From NCBI RefSeq assembly GCF_001708445.1, contig NZ_CP015637.1, forward strand, positions 4,837,001 to 4,901,000: a stretch of 64,000 bases of DNA, in the 5' to 3' direction. Position 1 is the stretch's first letter. Each line of letters starts with the position of its first letter. The notes below the pieces were generated by a model. That model was not told the origin of the DNA and made no database searches. It was given only the letters and a program-made list of their open reading frames with translations. The translations under genes were made by a program, and so were the position numbers. The stretch comes from Pseudomonas fluorescens (GTDB taxonomy: Bacteria; Pseudomonadota; Gammaproteobacteria; Pseudomonadales; Pseudomonadaceae). This document shows, piece after piece, positions 1-11,015 of the stretch.

Positions 1-1988
1 AGCAAGCCGCTCTGGACCCTGGCACCGGTACCGCCGAATGGCTGCGCGACCAGCATCTGGCCGAGCGTCCGCGCCTGGCCGAAGGCTTGAAAGTCGAAGC
101 CGGTTGGGAGTTGGCGGTGGAAACCGTATTGGGTGCCGACCTGCAAGCGGTACTGGTGGACGATTTTGGGGGCTTCGACCTGGCCGGTTTTGCCCAGGGC
201 GATTTGCGCCTGCTCAGCCCGGCCGCCGACGGCACCCGCGTGCCGGGCAGTTTGCTGGACAAGGTCGAGGCGGCGATTGACTTGTCGCCGTGGCTGGGCC
301 AGGTCAAACCGGTTGAATCACTTGAGCAGGCGCTGGCCCAGCGCGGTCAGTTGGCTGCCGGCGAAAGCCTGATCAGCCGTGATGGCTACTGGGTCGGCCG
401 CCACTTCCTGCGGGTACGCCGCGCCAGTGAAGCAGAAAGCGGGGTTTTGGCCCGTGGCCAGGAAATCGTCAATTTGATCGCCGAGCGTGAAGAGCGCGAA
501 GCGACCCTGGAAAGCCTGGAAACCGAGCTGCAAACCCTGCGCGCCACCCAGCGCCAGCAAGAGACCGGCCGCGAACATCTGCGTCGCCTGTTGCAGGATG
601 AGGCGCGCCAGCAAGGCGAATTGAAAGCCCAGCTTTCCGCGAGCAAAGCCAAGGTCGAGCAACTGACCCTGCGCCGTACCCGTCTCGATGAAGAAGTAGC
701 CGAGATGGGCGAGCAACGCGCGCTCGAGCACGAACAAATCGGCGAAGCACGCCTGCAATTGCAGGAAGCCCTCGACAGCATGGCCCAGGACACCGAGCAA
801 CGCGAACTGCTGCTGGCCCAGCGGGACAGCCTGCGTGAACGCCTTGACCGTGTGCGCCAGGAAGCTCGCCAGCACAAGGACCACGCTCACCAGTTGGCGG
901 TGCGCCTCGGCTCGCTGCGTGCGCAGCACGACTCCACGCGCCAGGCCCTTGAGCGCCTGGAGATGCAGTCCGAACGCCTGACCGAGAAGCGCGAGCAACT
1001 GAGCCTCAACCTGGAGGAAGGCGAAGCGCCCCTGGAAGAGCTGCGGCTCAAGCTTGAAGAGCTGCTCGACAAGCGCATGACCGTCGACGAAGAACTCAAG
1101 ACCGCGCAAATCGCCCTCGAAGATGCCGACCGCGAACTGCGTGACGCAGAAAAGCGCCGGACCCAGGCCGAGCAGCAATCCCAACTGATCCGCGGCCAGC
1201 TCGAACAACAGCGCATGGAATGGCAAGCCCTGACCGTGCGCCGCAAAACCCTCCAGGACCAGTTGCTCGAGGATGGCTACGACCTGCACGGCGTGCTTGA
1301 CACCTTGACCGCCGAGGCCAACGAAAAAGACGCCGAAGAAGAACTCGAACGCATAGCCGCGCGGATTCAGCGCCTGGGGGCAATCAACCTAGCCGCCATC
1401 GATGAGTACCAGCAGCAGTCCGAGCGCAAACGCTACCTGGACGCCCAGGACGCCGACCTGGTCGAAGCCCTGGATACCCTGGAAAACGTGATCCGCAAGA
1501 TCGACAAGGAAACCCGCAACCGCTTCAAGGATACCTTTGATCAGATTAATGGCGGTTTACAGGCGTTATTCCCAAAAGTTTTCGGTGGTGGCAGCGCTTA
1601 CTTGGAACTGACGGGCGAAGATCTACTCGATACAGGGGTAACGATCATGGCGCGGCCTCCGGGCAAGAAGAACAGCACCATCCATTTGTTGTCCGGCGGC
1701 GAAAAAGCCCTGACCGCATTGGCCCTGGTGTTTGCCATCTTCAAGTTGAACCCGGCGCCGTTCTGCATGCTCGACGAAGTTGACGCACCGCTGGATGACG
1801 CTAACGTGGGACGGTACGCACGCCTGGTCAAGGAGATGTCCCAGACTGTGCAGTTCATCTATATCACCCACAACAAGATCGCCATGGAAATGGCTGATCA
1901 GTTGATGGGGGTGACGATGCACGAGCCGGGCTGTTCGCGATTGGTCGCGGTGGATGTCGAAGAAGCGATGGCGATGGTGGAATCCTGA
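1..1988 (+). CDS. smc: Chromosome partition protein Smc, C-terminal part (5' end outside window)
   Basis: The reading frame is open from the left edge (first whole codon at base 3) to the stop at 1988, so this is the C-terminal part of a roughly 1160-residue SMC ATPase. In order it shows the end of the hinge (to about base 450), a long Glu/Gln/Arg-rich antiparallel coiled coil (about 450-1500), and the C-terminal ABC head with the signature LLSGGEKAL (from about 1690) and Walker B CMLDEVDAPLDD. Bacterial Smc works with ScpA/ScpB to compact and segregate the chromosome. smc-zipA-ligA is the standard Pseudomonas gene order. The N-terminal head with Walker A lies outside the window. Confidence 0.97.
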   Translation, partial: QAALDPGTGTAEWLRDQHLAERPRLAEGLKVEAGWELAVETVLGADLQAVLVDDFGGFDLAGFAQGDLRLLSPAADGTRVPGSLLDKVEAAIDLSPWLGQVKPVESLEQALAQRGQLAAGESLISRDGYWVGRHFLRVRRASEAESGVLARGQEIVNLIAEREEREATLESLETELQTLRATQRQQETGREHLRRLLQDEARQQGELKAQLSASKAKVEQLTLRRTRLDEEVAEMGEQRALEHEQIGEARLQLQEALDSMAQDTEQRELLLAQRDSLRERLDRVRQEARQHKDHAHQLAVRLGSLRAQHDSTRQALERLEMQSERLTEKREQLSLNLEEGEAPLEELRLKLEELLDKRMTVDEELKTAQIALEDADRELRDAEKRRTQAEQQSQLIRGQLEQQRMEWQALTVRRKTLQDQLLEDGYDLHGVLDTLTAEANEKDAEEELERIAARIQRLGAINLAAIDEYQQQSERKRYLDAQDADLVEALDTLENVIRKIDKETRNRFKDTFDQINGGLQALFPKVFGGGSAYLELTGEDLLDTGVTIMARPPGKKNSTIHLLSGGEKALTALALVFAIFKLNPAPFCMLDEVDAPLDDANVGRYARLVKEMSQTVQFIYITHNKIAMEMADQLMGVTMHEPGCSRLVAVDVEEAMAMVES

Positions 1989-2247
1989 GCCACGCCAGGA
2001 GAGAAGATTTTCAGCGCGATGTAAGACGGTTTACCGCCCTGGCGAAAGTGGCAAATGGACATATTTGTTCAAGGCATTTTGACAGACGGTGTAAAGTTAT
2101 CTTTGGTCGTGCTAGTTTAATGTCAATTTTTCGTATGCGTGGGCAAAACGTCAGTCAGAACATAGAGTTGGCGCCACGTTTTAAAGCGGTTTGCACGGTG
2201 CTAAACCCCTTATTTTTCAGCATTTTTTATTAGAGGCACGGGATTAC

Positions 2248-3111
2248 ATGGAAATCGGTCTGCGCGAGTGGCTGATCGTCATCGGCATTATTGTCATTGC
2301 CGGTATTCTTTTTGATGGCTGGCGCCGCATGCGCGGTGGCAAGGGCAAGCTCAAATTCCGTCTGGACCGTAACCTGTCCAACTTGCCCGACGACGACGGC
2401 AGCGCCGAGCTGCTGGGGCCGCCCCGTGTGTTGGATACCCATAAGGAACCGCAGCTGGATGAGCATGACCTGCCGTCCATGAGTGCGCCTGTGCGTGAAG
2501 CCCGCGAGCCGTCTTCCAAACGTGGCAAGCGCGGCAGTGCTGCAGTTGCCGAGCCGCACCAGGGCGACCTGAACCTTGACGTCGACGAAGGCCCGAGTTT
2601 CAGCAGCCGCGATGACGACTTCCCTGATGAGAATGCGACCAAGAGCCCGCCGCGCCAATCGGTCAGCGATCAGCCGGCTGCCGAAGAAGTGCTGGTGATC
2701 AGCGTGATTTGCCGCGACGCCGCGGGCTTCAAAGGCCCGGCGCTGTTGCAGAACATCCTCGAAAGCGGCCTGCGTTTTGGCGAAATGGACATCTTCCACC
2801 GCCACGAAAGCATGGCCGGTAATGGCGAAGTGCTGTTCTCCATGGCCAATGCGGTCAAGCCGGGCACCTTCGACCTGGACGATATTGACCTGTTCAGCAC
2901 GCCGGCCGTCAGCTTCTTCCTTGGCTTGCCAGGCCCGCGTCATCCGAAACAAGCGTTCGACGTGATGGTGGCGGCAGCGCGCAAGCTGTCCCAGGAACTG
3001 AATGGCGAATTGAAGGACGATCAGCGCAGCGTCCTCACCGCCCAGACCATCGAACACTACCGTCAGCGCATCGTCGAATTCGAGCGTCGCGCCCTGACAC
3101 AGAAACGCTGA
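2248..3111 (+). CDS. zipA: Cell division protein ZipA
   Basis: A 287-residue protein with an N-terminal membrane anchor ([20 protein letters not shown]), a short basic stretch ([14 protein letters not shown]), a charged, Pro-rich linker (about residues 50-145) and a C-terminal FtsZ-binding domain (about 150-285). This is the normal ZipA plan: it tethers FtsZ to the inner membrane in the early divisome. The ATG at 2248 is chosen because it starts the anchor directly and follows GAGGCACGGG; an upstream in-frame ATG at 2191 would add 19 unlikely residues. It sits between smc and ligA. The 259 bp upstream are AT-rich and probably hold its promoter. Confidence 0.95.
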   Translation: MEIGLREWLIVIGIIVIAGILFDGWRRMRGGKGKLKFRLDRNLSNLPDDDGSAELLGPPRVLDTHKEPQLDEHDLPSMSAPVREAREPSSKRGKRGSAAVAEPHQGDLNLDVDEGPSFSSRDDDFPDENATKSPPRQSVSDQPAAEEVLVISVICRDAAGFKGPALLQNILESGLRFGEMDIFHRHESMAGNGEVLFSMANAVKPGTFDLDDIDLFSTPAVSFFLGLPGPRHPKQAFDVMVAAARKLSQELNGELKDDQRSVLTAQTIEHYRQRIVEFERRALTQKR

Positions 3112-3158
3112 GGATTGGCCTCAAGCGTTGTCGATAGAATAAGCGCACCAACATTTGA

Positions 3159-5564
<2,406 letters not shown>

Positions 5565-5580
5565 TAGCGTGCGCTTCTGG

Positions 5581-5804
5581 TGGCGAGCCGGCTTGCTGTG
5601 GTGAGCGGGCTTACTGTGGCGAGCGGGCTTGCTGTGGCGAGCGGGCTTGCTGTGGTGAGCGGGCTTGCCCCGCGTTGGGCTGCGCAGCAGCCCCCCATAA
5701 GAGCGCTGCAGTGTGTCAGCCAGCTCCGGAGCTGTGTTTTGGGGCCGCTTCGCGCCCCAACGCGGGGCAAGCCCGCTCGCCACAGCAAGCCCGCTCGCCA
5801 CAGG
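5581..5804. repeat. 18-bp tandem repeats inside a large inverted repeat (REP-like)
   Basis: Five contiguous 18-bp units occupy 5581-5670; the clearest is TGGCGAGCGGGCTTGCTG, twice exact at 5617-5652, with one to three changes elsewhere. The right end runs into CCCCGCGTTGGG (about 5668-5679), whose inverse CCCAACGCGGGG is near 5756-5767 and is followed by two inverted 18-bp units to about 5802. RNA or single-stranded DNA here could form a stem of about 45 bp. The core GTGGCGAGCGGGCTTGC is a known style of P. fluorescens REP sequence. It fills most of the 363 bp between ligA and the peptidase. Open frames across it are artefacts of the 18-bp period. Confidence 0.85.
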
Positions 5805-5927
5805 TTACTGTTTGCTCGTTCCATCTCTTAACCGACAGGCATTAGGACTCGCCCCGCGTCGGGCAGCAAAGTGGAACGATCCCGAGCGAGAAATGATCTA
5901 GTCTCTGTCACCCAGGGAGAGATCGCC

Positions 5928-7094
5928 ATGTTCCGCTATTTCGAGCAACTCAGTTCGCGCATCGCCGCACCGTTCATGGCCGAATCCTCGCGCAACAGCA
6001 AGGTCTGGCAATGCCGGTGCGGTCAGCCGCTGTTCTTTCGCAACAGCCAATGCCTGGCCTGCTCGGCGGTGCTGGGCTATCAACCCCAACAAAGCCGATT
6101 GTCCTCCCTGCAGCCGGGGCCTGTCGTGGACACCTGGCTGCAAGACGACAACCTCGATGCAGGCGCCTTTCGCCGCTGCGCCAACCTCGACACGCCCGCC
6201 GCCTGCAACTGGCTGATTCCCGCCCACAGCACCGCACCGCTGTGCGTGGCCTGCAGCCTGAACCGCACCATTCCCGACCTGTCGATCACCGAGAACCACG
6301 AGCGCTGGCGCAAGGTGGAAACCGCCAAGCGCCGACTGGTGGCACAACTGATCAGTCTGGGCCTGCGCGTCGTGCCCAAGAGCATCGACGAAGACAACGG
6401 CCTGGCCTTCGACTTCGTCGGCATCGACCTGGAAGGCAATGCGCCGACCACCGGGCATGCCAACGGCCTGGTTACCCTCGACATCAAGGAGGCCGACGAC
6501 GCCCACCGCGAAAAAGTCCGGGTGCAGATGCGCGAACCCTATCGCACGCTGCTCGGGCATTTTCGCCACGAGGTCGGTCACTATTACTGGGACCGCCTGA
6601 TCGCCAACAGCCATTGGCAGACACCTTTTCGCGACCTGTTCGGCGACGAAAGCGCCAGTTACGCCGATGCCCTCGACCAGTACTACCAGAATGGCCCGCG
6701 CCCGGATTGGCAACATACCTGCGTCAGTGCCTACGCCACCATGCACCCGTGGGAAGACTGGGCCGAAACCTGGGCCCACTACCTGCACATGATGGACGCG
6801 GTCGACACCGCCCTGGGGTTTGGCATGAGTGCGCGGGAACTGGACCTGGATTACCAGCCATTTCCCCTGAGCACCCTCTACGACCCCGAGCACCCTGGCG
6901 GTGCGGCGTTCCTGTCTTTCGTCAACGCCTGGATCGAACTGGCCGGCATGCTCAACGAACTGTCCCGTGCCATGGGGCAGCCGGATTTCTATCCCTTCGT
7001 ACTGCCACCGGCGGTGATCGCCAAGCTGCACTTCATTCACCTGGTCATCCAGGAAGAGGGCGGCCGGGCGGACGAGGTGTTGCAGACACCATGA
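5928..7094 (+). CDS. Putative zinc-binding metallopeptidase with N-terminal zinc ribbon
   Basis: 388 residues. The N-terminus carries a Cys-rich ribbon (CRCGQPLFF...CLAC, about residues 28-48) followed by further cysteines, and the centre has a gluzincin-type HEVGH motif (His214, Glu215, His218), with acidic and His residues downstream (WEDWAETWAHYLHMM). This matches the putative zinc-binding metallopeptidase family (Peptidase_Mx/DUF2248 type), whose substrate is unknown. No signal peptide is visible, so it should be cytoplasmic. The ATG at 5928 is preceded by AGGGAGAG. It appears monocistronic, flanked by REP elements on both sides. Confidence 0.8.
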   Translation: MFRYFEQLSSRIAAPFMAESSRNSKVWQCRCGQPLFFRNSQCLACSAVLGYQPQQSRLSSLQPGPVVDTWLQDDNLDAGAFRRCANLDTPAACNWLIPAHSTAPLCVACSLNRTIPDLSITENHERWRKVETAKRRLVAQLISLGLRVVPKSIDEDNGLAFDFVGIDLEGNAPTTGHANGLVTLDIKEADDAHREKVRVQMREPYRTLLGHFRHEVGHYYWDRLIANSHWQTPFRDLFGDESASYADALDQYYQNGPRPDWQHTCVSAYATMHPWEDWAETWAHYLHMMDAVDTALGFGMSARELDLDYQPFPLSTLYDPEHPGGAAFLSFVNAWIELAGMLNELSRAMGQPDFYPFVLPPAVIAKLHFIHLVIQEEGGRADEVLQTP

Positions 7095-7102
7095 TGAATT
7101 AA

Positions 7103-7191
7103 TGTGGGAGGGCGCTTGCTCCCGAAAGCAGTGTGTCAGTCACTGATTTATTGGCTGGCAGACCGCTATCGGGAGCAAGCCCCCTCCCACA
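7103..7191. repeat. REPIN: pair of inverted REP sequences
   Basis: Left arm TGTGGGAGGGCGCTTGCTCC and its inverse GGAGCAAGCCCCCTCCCACA enclose a spacer of about 40 bp. It belongs to the same family as the elements at 17774, 28347 and 36132. It lies just after the peptidase stop codon, where it could also act as a transcript-end hairpin. Confidence 0.85.
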
Positions 7192-7262
7192 GGGGATGGC
7201 GGGGATGCTGACGGCCATGGCAAGTACTTGAACCCCTTCATATTTTAATCCGGCACCAACGG

Positions 7263-7290
7263 TTGTAACTTCCGATGAGATCGGTACAAT
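7263..7290 (+). promoter_or_regulatory. Likely sigma-70 promoter of ffs
   Basis: TTGTAA (7263-7268) and TACAAT (7285-7290) are separated by 16 bp, close to the -35/-10 consensus. Transcription would begin near 7297, about 25 bases before the mature 5' end of the 4.5S RNA, which fits a short precursor trimmed later. Confidence 0.6.
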
Positions 7291-7322
7291 GGCGCGGCTT
7301 GCCGAGAGGCCAGCGTCGTTAT

Positions 7323-7434
7323 GGTGACCCCATCGGTCCCCCCGCAACGATTACCCGTGAACCTGGTCAGATCCGGAAGGAAGCAGCCACAGCGGGAACA
7401 TTGTGTGCCGGGGTGTGGCTGGTGGGGTTGCCTC
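7323..7434 (+). ncRNA. ffs: 4.5S RNA of the signal recognition particle
   Basis: Contains the near-invariant SRP RNA core: CAGGTCCGGAAGGAAGCAGC-like sequence around 7367-7388, with TCAGATCCGG here, paired with GTGTGCCGGGGTGTGGCTGG on the other side, forming the Ffh-binding symmetric and asymmetric loops. The terminal helix pairs GGTGACCCCA (7323-7332) with TGGGGTTGCC (7423-7432). Length is about 112 nt, as in E. coli (114 nt). It partners Ffh and FtsY in co-translational membrane targeting. The ends are estimated from the helix and could be off by a few bases. Confidence 0.93.
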
Positions 7435-7532
7435 CATAACGCTCTTCCTGAATCTTCAAAAATCCTTATTTCTAAAACGCTTTGCTGGCCATTACTGTCT
7501 GCGAATCGATTTCTGCTGTGCGCTCCACAGGC

Positions 7533-8099
7533 TTACGGGCGGTACAGGGGGAATGCCTTTATCACCGGCACTATTTCGTCGCCCAGGGTCTTGGCGCTTT
7601 CCCATCGCTCGTCCCTGGTCTGGGACTTGGCCGGGACGTTCCTGGCGAAGTGAAAGATGACGATCGCGCCCGTGCCGGCGTCGCGGTAGTACTTGAAGAA
7701 GCTGAATTCAGAGAAATGCCCGTCTTTGCGCAGCGCCGAGGGATAAAACAGCATCAGGTAGAGGATCCCGGTTCGGTTATCTGTTGCCAGGACCGCTGGC
7801 ATGTCCGGGTTTTCCTGTTGGTGCAACTGCACCGTGCGCTTTCCCAGGTCCAGCGGCTCGAAGCGGTCATCGGGAGGCACAACCGTAAAGTCCACCATTT
7901 CAGTCCAGGCGTCGACGCTTTGGTTTTCCGGAAAGTATTCCCACAAGCCGTTTTTCTGGAATTTCAGGACAAATGTCTTACCCGCGAACACCACCGACTT
8001 TGTTTCGGCAATGGAGGGGCGTGAGAGGTCTGGAGCGGGCGTCGAGGCACAGCCTGACAGCAGGGCCATGATCGACAAGATCAGCAGAGGGGCTTTCAT
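7533..8099 (-). CDS. Putative lipoprotein, function unknown
   Basis: 188 residues with an N-terminal lipoprotein signal: a hydrophobic stretch (LLILSIMALLSGC) ending in the lipobox LSGC with Cys17, followed by AST, which predicts outer-membrane sorting since no Asp is at +2. The mature part contains Trp/Phe-rich strands (GLWEYFPENQ, FSEFSFFKYYRD) and no domain I recognise. It is transcribed away from the muramidase gene at 8358, with about 260 bp between the two starts. A link to that gene is possible but unproven. Confidence 0.7.
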   Translation of the reverse strand: MKAPLLILSIMALLSGCASTPAPDLSRPSIAETKSVVFAGKTFVLKFQKNGLWEYFPENQSVDAWTEMVDFTVVPPDDRFEPLDLGKRTVQLHQQENPDMPAVLATDNRTGILYLMLFYPSALRKDGHFSEFSFFKYYRDAGTGAIVIFHFARNVPAKSQTRDERWESAKTLGDEIVPVIKAFPLYRP

Positions 8100-8357
8100 T
8101 TCAATCCTTGAAGGTTTTCAGATACTGGCGTTATGCGCCGGTGACAGTAGCGTAATGAATAGGCAAGCGCCCCGATTATGAAGCACCAGCGTTTTAAGGG
8201 TTTATTCGTGAGGGCTCTTTCACAGCTTTTAATGCTCACTCTGGACAACCTCAAACCACCTTGTTAGTTTCCGCCAGCCACTTGTTTCAGAGTATGACAA
8301 GTGTTTGTAATTGATATTGAAGTGCCATCACTTCTTTAACTAACAAGGATGTCTGTC

Positions 8358-9404
8358 ATGAAAAGCCTGCAAGGGTTGCCTCGTCTTATCAGTGCTTCAG
8401 TAGGCGCTCCCGGCAAAGCCCGAAACTTGCCCGCCGATGTGCAGTGCATCCAGTATTTATTCAATTTGATCATTCCCAAGATGGGTTTTCCGCTGGCCGA
8501 GAATGGCAAGTGTGATGGCCAGTTGGTGCAGTGCATCAGCCAGTATCAGTTTCGCCATCTCAAATACGCCCACCCCGATGGCGTGATCGACCCCACCGGT
8601 CGCACGTTCAACAGCCTGATCGAAGAGGCGGTGAAGGTGCCCGTCAAAGCCTTCCCGACGATGCGTATCCCCAGCTTTCTCAATGTGTTTGGCAACAACA
8701 ATGGCGATGCGGTGCAGGCCACGGTCAACGTGTACCTGGACCGCGTGCGCGCGACGATCGAGGCCGAGCGGCGTAACCGCCAATTGATGCTCCAGGCCAC
8801 GTGCGACGGGGGCATGACCCTCAGCGAAACGGACTTCCAGAACGCCGCCACACAGTTGGGTAGCGGTATTTCGGTAAATATCATCAAGGCCTTCGCCACT
8901 GTGGAATCAGGTGGGCGTTCGGGGTTCGGCCCGGCCAAGTTGCCGGTGATCGCGTTTGAAGGGCACTTGTTTCGCAAGTACACCAAGCACATCTACGACC
9001 AGGCGCACCCGCTGCTGTCCTACCCCTACAAGAAAAAAGCCGGGCCGCAGTGGCAGGCCAATAACAAGGATCAGGCCAAGGCTTGGGAAACCATGGCCAC
9101 CGCGTTTGCCCTGGATCAGGAAGCGGCACTCATGTCGGCTTCGTGGGGCATGTTCCAGATCATGGGCTTCAACTTTGCCTCGTGCGGTTACAAGACGGTG
9201 TTTGAGTTTTCGGCAGCATTAAAGGTGAATGCCGGCAACCAACTAAAAGCGTTCCTCGGTTTTTGCAGCAAGAGCCCGGCATTGATGAAGGCCATGAAAG
9301 CCAAGGATTTTACCGGCATGGCGCGTAACTATAACGGCGAGGACTACGGCAACTACGACGTCCTTATGCAAAAAGCCTACGAAAAACTTGAAGGGAAAAA
9401 ATAG
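8358..9404 (+). CDS. N-acetylmuramidase-domain protein with peptidoglycan-binding-like N-terminus
   Basis: 348 residues. The second half (about 165-345) matches the N-acetylmuramidase family (DUF3380): AFATVESGGRSG with the likely catalytic Glu183, IAFEGHLFRKYT, SASWGMFQIMGFN, then ARNYNGEDYG and NYDVLMQKAY. Residues 20-95 resemble a peptidoglycan-binding module (NGKCDGQLVQCISQYQ, DPTGRTFNSLI). There is no signal peptide, so export would need a holin, lysis or a secretion system such as type VI. The ATG at 8358 lies 8 nt after AAGGA; an in-frame ATG at 8349 overlaps that site and is less likely. A secreted protein gene starts one base after its stop, which suggests a toxin-immunity arrangement. 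Confidence 0.8.
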   Translation: MKSLQGLPRLISASVGAPGKARNLPADVQCIQYLFNLIIPKMGFPLAENGKCDGQLVQCISQYQFRHLKYAHPDGVIDPTGRTFNSLIEEAVKVPVKAFPTMRIPSFLNVFGNNNGDAVQATVNVYLDRVRATIEAERRNRQLMLQATCDGGMTLSETDFQNAATQLGSGISVNIIKAFATVESGGRSGFGPAKLPVIAFEGHLFRKYTKHIYDQAHPLLSYPYKKKAGPQWQANNKDQAKAWETMATAFALDQEAALMSASWGMFQIMGFNFASCGYKTVFEFSAALKVNAGNQLKAFLGFCSKSPALMKAMKAKDFTGMARNYNGEDYGNYDVLMQKAYEKLEGKK

Positions 9405-9405
9405 G

Positions 9406-9993
9406 ATGATCCGTTTTCTAGCGATAGGTGTGTTGTCGTTGTGCGCCGTGGGCCCTGCCTTGGCCGGTTCGGCTGCGTTGCATTCGGGCAAGTACGAAGG
9501 GCTGATGCTGGCAGTGACGCCGGAGCATCAGGTCGAAGGGTTCTATTCGGAAGCAATAGGCGAGGGCGTTACCCGCAGTTGCGCGTTTTACCTGCAAGGC
9601 AAACCTGAGGCGCTCACCACTTGGCTCGATGAGGCTCATCCCGGCAGCCTGGCGCCTTCGCCCGATGGCGTGACCCTGACGGTGGAAGAGGGCCGCCAGC
9701 ACCCTGGGTGCATGAACGTGCTGATGCCGGAGATTGCCACCGGCCTGGACCTGACCCAGACCGCCAGTAAAAAATGGATCGGCCTGGTAACGGTATCCGC
9801 CGACAAGGCTTACCTGCTGAAGACCCCAGGCGCCAAGACCGCCAAGCGTCCGTATATCGTCAAGCGCGATGTGGTCGGTGTGCTGGCCTTCAAGGACGGC
9901 TGGGCCCAGGTCGAGTTCATCAATGCCGACGACCGCTCGTTCAGCGGCTGGATCAGCCAGGATCAATACACTCGTCTAGCGGCGCCTCACTAA
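9406..9993 (+). CDS. Small secreted/periplasmic protein coupled to the muramidase gene
   Basis: 195 residues with a clear Sec signal peptide (MIRFLAIGVLSLCAVGPALA, cleavage near Ala20). The mature part has at least three cysteines and a C-terminal half that reads like an SH3-type fold (KAYLLKTPG, VVGVLAFKDGWAQVEF, SGWISQDQYTRL). Its ATG follows the muramidase stop after a single base, so the two are translated together. A periplasmic partner immediately after a cell-wall hydrolase gene fits an immunity protein, but a cell-wall-binding role is equally possible from the SH3-like part. No homologue of known function is recognised. Confidence 0.75.
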   Translation: MIRFLAIGVLSLCAVGPALAGSAALHSGKYEGLMLAVTPEHQVEGFYSEAIGEGVTRSCAFYLQGKPEALTTWLDEAHPGSLAPSPDGVTLTVEEGRQHPGCMNVLMPEIATGLDLTQTASKKWIGLVTVSADKAYLLKTPGAKTAKRPYIVKRDVVGVLAFKDGWAQVEFINADDRSFSGWISQDQYTRLAAPH

Positions 9994-10002
9994 GACATCC
10001 CC

Positions 10003-10042
10003 AAAACGCCGCAGTGTGCCAGGCATACTGCGGCGTTTTTGC
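10003..10042. terminator. Rho-independent terminator, probably bidirectional
   Basis: AAAACGCCGCAGT and ACTGCGGCGTTTTT flank the loop GTGCCAGGCAT. The A and T runs on the two sides let it serve both the rightward muramidase/secreted-protein unit (ending 9993) and the leftward DUF2167 gene (ending 10052). Confidence 0.9.
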
Positions 10043-10051
10043 GTCCGGGGT

Positions 10052-10954
10052 TCAGGCTTTGTTGCGGTTGAACAGCTTGCGAATCACTGCGAGCAGCGCC
10101 ACTACGCCGATTACCAGGAACTTCTTCGCGGCCAGCAGGAAGATACCGATCTTGGCAAAGAGCCCGGCCTTGGCGGCAATCCCGCCGGCAACCAACGCGG
10201 CGAGGCCGTAAGTGGCGAGCTTGTCGGTGTTCGGGTTGAAGTCGGTATAGAGGTTGCCGTCGGTGAAGTTGGTAAAGGCCAGCACCTTGGGCAATTCTTG
10301 CTGGATGGTGGCCAGGTCGGCCATGGCGGCGACGGCGTTGAGTTCCAGCACGCCTTCACGGCCCAGCACGCGAATGCTGTAGTTGAGGGTCGTCTGGTCG
10401 GCGTCGTCGGCCTTCAGTTCGCGGGCCCAGTACATCTTGTGGGTGGTGGTGTCGTAGTGCGGCGGCTCCGCCCAGCCCAGCAGGTGCAGGCCCGCGTAGC
10501 CTTGTTTCTGGCGTTCCTGGTTCTCTGCTTCATCTTCTTCCTGCATTTGCTTGAGCAGGTCGGCGTAGTCGATTTTTGCCGCATCTTCGTCGGAGATGTG
10601 CCCGTCGGCCTTGTAGCTGACAATCACGCCCCAGCCGCGTTGCGACAATGGGCTGACGGCTTTGGGCACGATCATGCCAAGGGTCTTGAAGCCCGGCGGG
10701 TTGCCCCAGCCATCGGTCAGCAAGCGCTCGGTATCGGCGGGGTCGAGGTAGTAGAACTCGTCGGTGAGCTTGAGGGTGGCGATGCCGCTGGGCAGGGTGA
10801 CCGTGCCGGTCTTTTGCTTGAGTGAGGCCAGAAAGTGCTCGGCTGTTTCGGCGGGGGCACTGGCTTCAACGGGGGCAGGCGAGGTATCAGCAACGGCAGG
10901 TGCGGCAGGCAGGCTCAGCGCGGCCGCCGCCAACAACAGGCGGAAGTAATTCAT
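10052..10954 (-). CDS. DUF2167 family membrane protein
   Basis: 300 residues: a cleavable signal peptide (MNYFRLLLAAAALSLPAAPAVA), a large periplasmic region with the family's landmarks (FYYLDPADTERLLTDGWGNPP, WGVIVSYKADGHISDEDA, LHLLGWAEPPHYD, MYWARELK), and two or three C-terminal hydrophobic segments (about 235-295) ending in a basic tail (RKLFNRNKA). This is the typical DUF2167 plan; the family has no assigned function. The motif YDTTTHKMYWA is well conserved. The gene is probably monocistronic and ends at the shared terminator. Confidence 0.85.
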   Translation of the reverse strand: MNYFRLLLAAAALSLPAAPAVADTSPAPVEASAPAETAEHFLASLKQKTGTVTLPSGIATLKLTDEFYYLDPADTERLLTDGWGNPPGFKTLGMIVPKAVSPLSQRGWGVIVSYKADGHISDEDAAKIDYADLLKQMQEEDEAENQERQKQGYAGLHLLGWAEPPHYDTTTHKMYWARELKADDADQTTLNYSIRVLGREGVLELNAVAAMADLATIQQELPKVLAFTNFTDGNLYTDFNPNTDKLATYGLAALVAGGIAAKAGLFAKIGIFLLAAKKFLVIGVVALLAVIRKLFNRNKA

Positions 10955-11015
10955 GGTAGTCCCTTACATTTTGAATTAATTTTGCGAAAGGATAACCGAA
11001 ACAACATGTTGCGAG

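Noticed and set aside
318..1289. Long antisense frame across the smc coiled coil
   Set aside because: Antisense to a certain gene; Leu/Gln/Phe-rich repeats mirror the coiled-coil codons.
5580..5831. Open frame reading MASRLAVVSGL-type repeats
   Set aside because: Translation of the 18-bp REP array; the repeat length is divisible by three, so frames stay open by chance.
8349..9404. Muramidase as a prophage endolysin
   Set aside because: No holin, tail, capsid or integrase genes lie nearby and the flanking genes are chromosomal, so a prophage is not supported, although a lone phage-derived gene cannot be excluded.
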